DNA of 64,000 nt from Oceanobacillus bengalensis. Its GTDB lineage: Bacteria > Bacillota > Bacilli > Bacillales > Amphibacillaceae. A model generated the notes under the pieces. That model was not told where the DNA came from. It made no database searches and was given only the letters and a program-made list of their open reading frames with translations. The stretch covers positions 1-64,000 of the forward strand of contig NZ_RBZO01000021.1 in the NCBI RefSeq assembly GCF_003628445.1, read 5' to 3'. This document shows positions 61,001 through 64,000 of the stretch, one piece after another (the stretch's first letter is position 1; each line of letters starts with the position of its first letter). Both the position numbers and the translations under genes were made by a program.

Positions 61001-62019
61001 CACAAAGTAACAAGAAGAAACAAAAAAAGTTTTTTTGGTTTATCATGCTCCTGCTTGCACTAATTATTATCATGTTCTTTATTAGTCTAAGTACAGGAGT
61101 CATTAATATTACACCAAAAGAGGTAATGGATACCCTTTTCCAAAATGGCTCGGACCGGCAAGAGCTTGTTCTATTTGAATTCCGTTTACCAGGAATTATA
61201 TTGGCAATCCTAATTGGGGCAGGATTAGCTATTTCCGGTGTCATCTTACAAGGTATTACTCAAAATGAGCTTGCAGATCCAGGCATTATGGGAATCAACA
61301 CCGGTGCAGGTTTTGCAGTCGTGTTATTTATCTTCTTTTTCCAAGGAAGTCTGCCAGTTAATAGTACATTGTCTGTTTTTATTATGCCAATTGCCGCATT
61401 GTTGGGAGCTATGTTTGCCGCCTTTCTAATCTATGTACTGGCGTGGAAAAAAGGAGTAAACCCGATTCGACTCGTCCTTGTTGGTATTGGTATCAATGCA
61501 GCTTTTAGTGCATTCATTACTATTTTTCAATTAAAAATGGATCCACAGAATTATAGACAAGCAACCATTTGGCTCTCGGGTGATATTTGGAATGCTAATT
61601 GGAGCGCTGTACTCTCGTTGCTACCTTGGATTATTTTGCTTATTCCAATCGCTCTCCATAAGGCAAGTACATTAAATGTATTAACACTCGGAGATGACCT
61701 CGCATCCGGCCTAGGTTCAGATGTTGAAAAGGATAGACGTACATTACTATTTATTGCCGTAGCACTCGCCGGAGCATCAGTTGCTGCAGGTGGTGCAATT
61801 GCTTTCTTAGGGTTAATTGTTCCACATATTGCAAGGAAAATTATTGGTCCACTACATCAATATATTATTCCAATATCGACACTCATTGGGGCATTACTTT
61901 TAATTGCAGCAGACACCATTGGAAAGAACATACTAGCACCAACTCAAATCCCTGTTGGAATAGTTGTATCGATATTAAGTGCACCATATTTTGTTTACTT
62001 ACTAATGAAAACCAAGTAA
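60997..62019 (+). CDS. Iron-siderophore ABC permease, second subunit (FecCD)
   Basis: A 340-residue partner permease. It has a basic N terminus (NKKKQKKFF), about ten helices, LVLFEFRLPGIILAILIGAG, AISGVILQGITQNELADPGIMGINTGA and GAIAFLGLIVPHIARKIIG. Together with the first subunit it forms the heterodimeric channel for the siderophore. The ribosome site is inside the end of the first gene (GGAGGTGG). The next gene begins 17 bp behind. Confidence 0.93.
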   Translation: MTQSNKKKQKKFFWFIMLLLALIIIMFFISLSTGVINITPKEVMDTLFQNGSDRQELVLFEFRLPGIILAILIGAGLAISGVILQGITQNELADPGIMGINTGAGFAVVLFIFFFQGSLPVNSTLSVFIMPIAALLGAMFAAFLIYVLAWKKGVNPIRLVLVGIGINAAFSAFITIFQLKMDPQNYRQATIWLSGDIWNANWSAVLSLLPWIILLIPIALHKASTLNVLTLGDDLASGLGSDVEKDRRTLLFIAVALAGASVAAGGAIAFLGLIVPHIARKIIGPLHQYIIPISTLIGALLLIAADTIGKNILAPTQIPVGIVVSILSAPYFVYLLMKTK

Positions 62020-62036
62020 CACAAGGAGGATTTTCT

Positions 62037-63041
62037 ATGAAAATGGAGATATATGATGTAACGATTATTGGTGGTGGGCCTGTTGGCTTGTTTACCGCCT
62101 TCTACAGTGGTATGCGGGAAATGAAAACGAAAATTATTGAATACCTGCCATACCTAGGTGGAAAGGTTTCCTATTTCTACCCAGAGAAAATCATCCGCGA
62201 TATTGGTGGACTTCCACAACTCTCTGGGGAAAAACTAACCGATAACCTTACCCGACAAGCAATGACATTTGAACCTACAGTCGTGCTGAATGAACAAGTA
62301 ATGCACCTTGAAAAGTTAGAAGATGGTACATTTAGGCTTACAAGTAATACAGGTGCTAAACATTATACAAAATCAATTATTCTTGCTACTGGATTTGGTA
62401 CATTGAAATCTGTCAAACTAAATTTACCGAACGCTGAGAAGTTTGAAGAAAATAGCATTCATTACGCTATCAAACGTTTATCTAATTATAAAGGAAAACA
62501 CGTTCTTATATCTGGCGGTGGAAATAGTGCGGTTGATTGGGCGAATGAACTGGAACCGATTGCTGAAAAAGTAACATTGATTTATCGGAAATCTGCTTTT
62601 TCTGGAATTGAAAGTAACATCACGAAAATGATGCAATCTTCTGTCGATGTCCTTACACCCTATGAACTTACCGAATTAAAGGAAGAAAATGGTCAACTAT
62701 CTGGTGCAATTATTAAAGAAGTTGGAACAGACCTTCAAAAGGAAATCGAACTCGATAATCTCATCGTTAATCACGGATTTCACATTAATCTCGGCCCGAT
62801 TGCTGAATGGGGAATGCATATGAAGGACGGCACCATTCTCGTTGATGATTCTATGTCAACATCGATTCCAGGAATTTTTGCCATTGGTGATATCGCAAAC
62901 TACACGAATAAATTAGGGTTAATAGCTGGTGGATTCAACGAAGGACCGATTGCAATAAATCGCGCAAAACAATACATATCGCCAACAGAAGAATTGGCAC
63001 ACCTATTCTCAACAAATTTCGAAGCTTTTACAAAAGATTAA
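62037..63041 (+). CDS. Ferredoxin/flavodoxin-NADP(+) reductase, thioredoxin-reductase-like
   Basis: A 334-residue FAD enzyme of the YumC/YcgT type. It has an FAD motif IGGGPVGLFTAFYSGMR near the N terminus, the NADPH motif LISGGGNSAVDWANEL, and the end FAIGDIANYTNKLGLIAGGFNEG. The CxxC redox pair of thioredoxin reductase is absent, as expected. It is encoded directly after the siderophore permeases with the strong site AAGGAGG, and so belongs to the Fur-controlled operon. A likely job is to supply electrons for reducing the imported ferric siderophore, as suggested for YcgT-like enzymes in B. subtilis; this is inference. Confidence 0.92.
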   Translation: MKMEIYDVTIIGGGPVGLFTAFYSGMREMKTKIIEYLPYLGGKVSYFYPEKIIRDIGGLPQLSGEKLTDNLTRQAMTFEPTVVLNEQVMHLEKLEDGTFRLTSNTGAKHYTKSIILATGFGTLKSVKLNLPNAEKFEENSIHYAIKRLSNYKGKHVLISGGGNSAVDWANELEPIAEKVTLIYRKSAFSGIESNITKMMQSSVDVLTPYELTELKEENGQLSGAIIKEVGTDLQKEIELDNLIVNHGFHINLGPIAEWGMHMKDGTILVDDSMSTSIPGIFAIGDIANYTNKLGLIAGGFNEGPIAINRAKQYISPTEELAHLFSTNFEAFTKD

Positions 63042-63054
63042 ATCACTTTAAAGC

Positions 63055-63086
63055 AAAAAGTCCCTGAAACCATTCAAGGACTTTTT
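63055..63086 (+). terminator. Terminator after the reductase gene
   Basis: AAAAAGTCC (63055-63063) pairs with GGACTTTTT (63078-63086), with an inner TGAA/TTCA stem; T run follows. Confidence 0.85.
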
Positions 63087-63149
63087 GTTTTAAGTTTAAT
63101 TAGTAGTTGATGTAAAACTCGGACTAATGGTATTCATTTTGTGAAGCGC

Positions 63150-63293
63150 TCACTCACACGTATGAATGTAATGTGTTGCCATTCGCTCCGGCAGAATACT
63201 TCGCTTTCCAAGGACACGGGCACAGCCTCGGGCCAACACGAAGGCGTTGCCACAAATTAAAAAAAAGTAACAAACAATGTGAAGACAGCCTTG
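63150..63293. repeat. Dispersed repeat R1, degraded copy
   Basis: Contains CGGCAGAATACTTCGCTTTCC and CACGGGCACAGCCTCG, which match arm A borders at 38600 and 23400, and ends AACAAACAATGTGAAGACAGCC, similar to the right end at 23762. It ends directly before the stop codon of the next (minus-strand) gene. Confidence 0.6.
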
Positions 63294-63300
63294 TTTTTAA

Positions 63301-63969
63301 TTAATCTTCATCAAATTGATAAAGTAATGTATATCTAGTATCATCAAGTAATTCTGCGACATGAATTCTTACGCCATGTCCAAATACTACTTCATCCTCT
63401 GTCATTGCAACTATCATTGCTTTTGTATTACTTTTTACATCCATGTAAATATCTCCAACAACTGGCTTTAATGAATCATCGTTTTCTACTAAATAAGAAA
63501 TCGATTCATCCTTTAACTGTTGGTCTTCTGGTACAAGGCTCTTATCATAATATGAAATTTCCTGACTTGCTTCTGCTTTACCTGGGACCATCACAACATA
63601 CTCATGGTGTTTCACTCCGTTATCTCTCGTCGTAACCACATTTCCATCCTCAATACTTTCTACTTTCTCAATTTCATTTAAAGAGTAGTGATCTAGAAAA
63701 TCTGGGGCTGGTTTTACGATTAGAATGTAATCACCAGGTTTTGCCTTTGCATTTTGATCAATGGTATACCTTTTCCCGTAAAATATGAATGTGTCATTAT
63801 GCTTTGGTCTATAAAGTTGGATTTCACTAGCCTGTGTTAGTACTTGTTGCATATCTTTTAAACGGTATAAATGGACCGATTTTTTAAACATTGCTTTTAC
63901 ACTATATACTTTATGCAATTCATTTTTATAGAAAACGAACTGACCCTTCCTTACTTGTAATAATTTCAT
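63301..63969 (-). CDS. Uncharacterised Bacillaceae protein
   Basis: A 222-residue soluble, beta-rich protein without signal peptide or membrane helix. It begins MKLLQVRKGQFVFYKNELHK and has several internal segments of the type 'x-G-x-F-V/I-Y-Y-K' (GDTFIFYGKRYTI-like, PGDYILIVKPAPD, VGDIYMD), suggesting repeated small SH3- or PH-like barrels. I do not recognise a family. AGGAGGAAAAAG precedes the ATG. The gene follows an R1 remnant and ends 30 bp before the edge of the window, so its upstream neighbours are unknown. Confidence 0.65.
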   Translation of the reverse strand: MKLLQVRKGQFVFYKNELHKVYSVKAMFKKSVHLYRLKDMQQVLTQASEIQLYRPKHNDTFIFYGKRYTIDQNAKAKPGDYILIVKPAPDFLDHYSLNEIEKVESIEDGNVVTTRDNGVKHHEYVVMVPGKAEASQEISYYDKSLVPEDQQLKDESISYLVENDDSLKPVVGDIYMDVKSNTKAMIVAMTEDEVVFGHGVRIHVAELLDDTRYTLLYQFDED

Positions 63970-64000
63970 CTTTTTCCTCCTTGTATATTCTAATATATAT

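Overview
The window looks like a chromosome segment from a low-GC, endospore-forming member of the Bacillaceae, probably a halotolerant relative of Oceanobacillus or Virgibacillus. Three things support this. Spore genes are present (sspE, pdaA). Many proteins are immediately recognisable as Bacillus subtilis orthologues. The gene order follows the B. subtilis rrnD-ygxA-ygzB-perR-bcp-gsaB-ygaD-ygaC-sspE-mutY-yfhP-yfhH-recX-yfhE region and then yfjP-pdaA, yfkD and yfkH-I-J. The genus is inference; the 16S gene is cut after about 27 bases.

Layout. 1-6.9 kb: 5' end of a 16S rRNA gene (minus strand) with its promoter, ygxA, ygzB, the peroxide regulator perR with its own operator, a cobalamin adenosyltransferase, a D-2-hydroxyacid dehydrogenase, the thiol peroxidase bcp, a small potassium channel and gsaB (haem). 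7-17.5 kb: a metal P-type ATPase with a CPG motif, ygaD, ygaC, sspE, mutY, yfhP, yfhH, recX, a GNAT enzyme preceded by a tRNA-like leader, and yfhE. 17.5-23.2 kb: a cluster of DnaA boxes, then two convergent GntR(YtrA-type)/ABC modules, each behind its own palindromic operator. 23.3-30.5 kb: a repeat block, a ribbon-helix-helix/SPFH pair, a secreted ComEC-like hydrolase between two 21-bp repeat arrays, CtsR-controlled clpE and an acyl-CoA synthetase. 31-44.4 kb: an AlkA-like glycosylase, pdaA, a YuiF-like transporter, yfkD, a P1B-4 iron-efflux ATPase under a PerR box, a Nudix enzyme, yfkH-yfkI-yfkJ (yfkJ frameshifted), an alanine carrier, an SRAP protein and glutaminase. 44.6-51.3 kb: plsC, VOC, a CAP-domain secreted protein, mreBH, and a CoA-transferase/acyl-CoA dehydrogenase operon behind a terminated leader. 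51.4-57.3 kb: an array of 21 tandem 20-bp repeats, small accessory genes including a SunI-like PH protein, and a divergent amino-acid-type cluster (SNF symporter / saccharopine dehydrogenase-like / DUF3870). 57.9-63 kb: a Fur-controlled siderophore ABC system with a ferredoxin/flavodoxin-NADP reductase.

How it works together. Iron and peroxide handling recurs: PerR, Bcp, a PfeT-like exporter with a near-perfect PerR box, and a Fur-boxed iron uptake locus. Protein quality control (clpE) and envelope functions (mreBH, pdaA, CAP protein, plsC) are the other themes.

Non-coding structure is unusually rich. At least two dispersed palindromic repeat families fill most long intergenic gaps. One of them (called R2 here) lies inside the rRNA leader, the clpE leader and the leader of the CoA-transferase gene. 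The most intriguing single item is the RNA upstream of the GNAT gene (16473-16600). It can be drawn as a tRNA without an anticodon loop, or as a competing long-hairpin fold that uses the same bases. No CRISPR array, phage or intact insertion sequence was seen.
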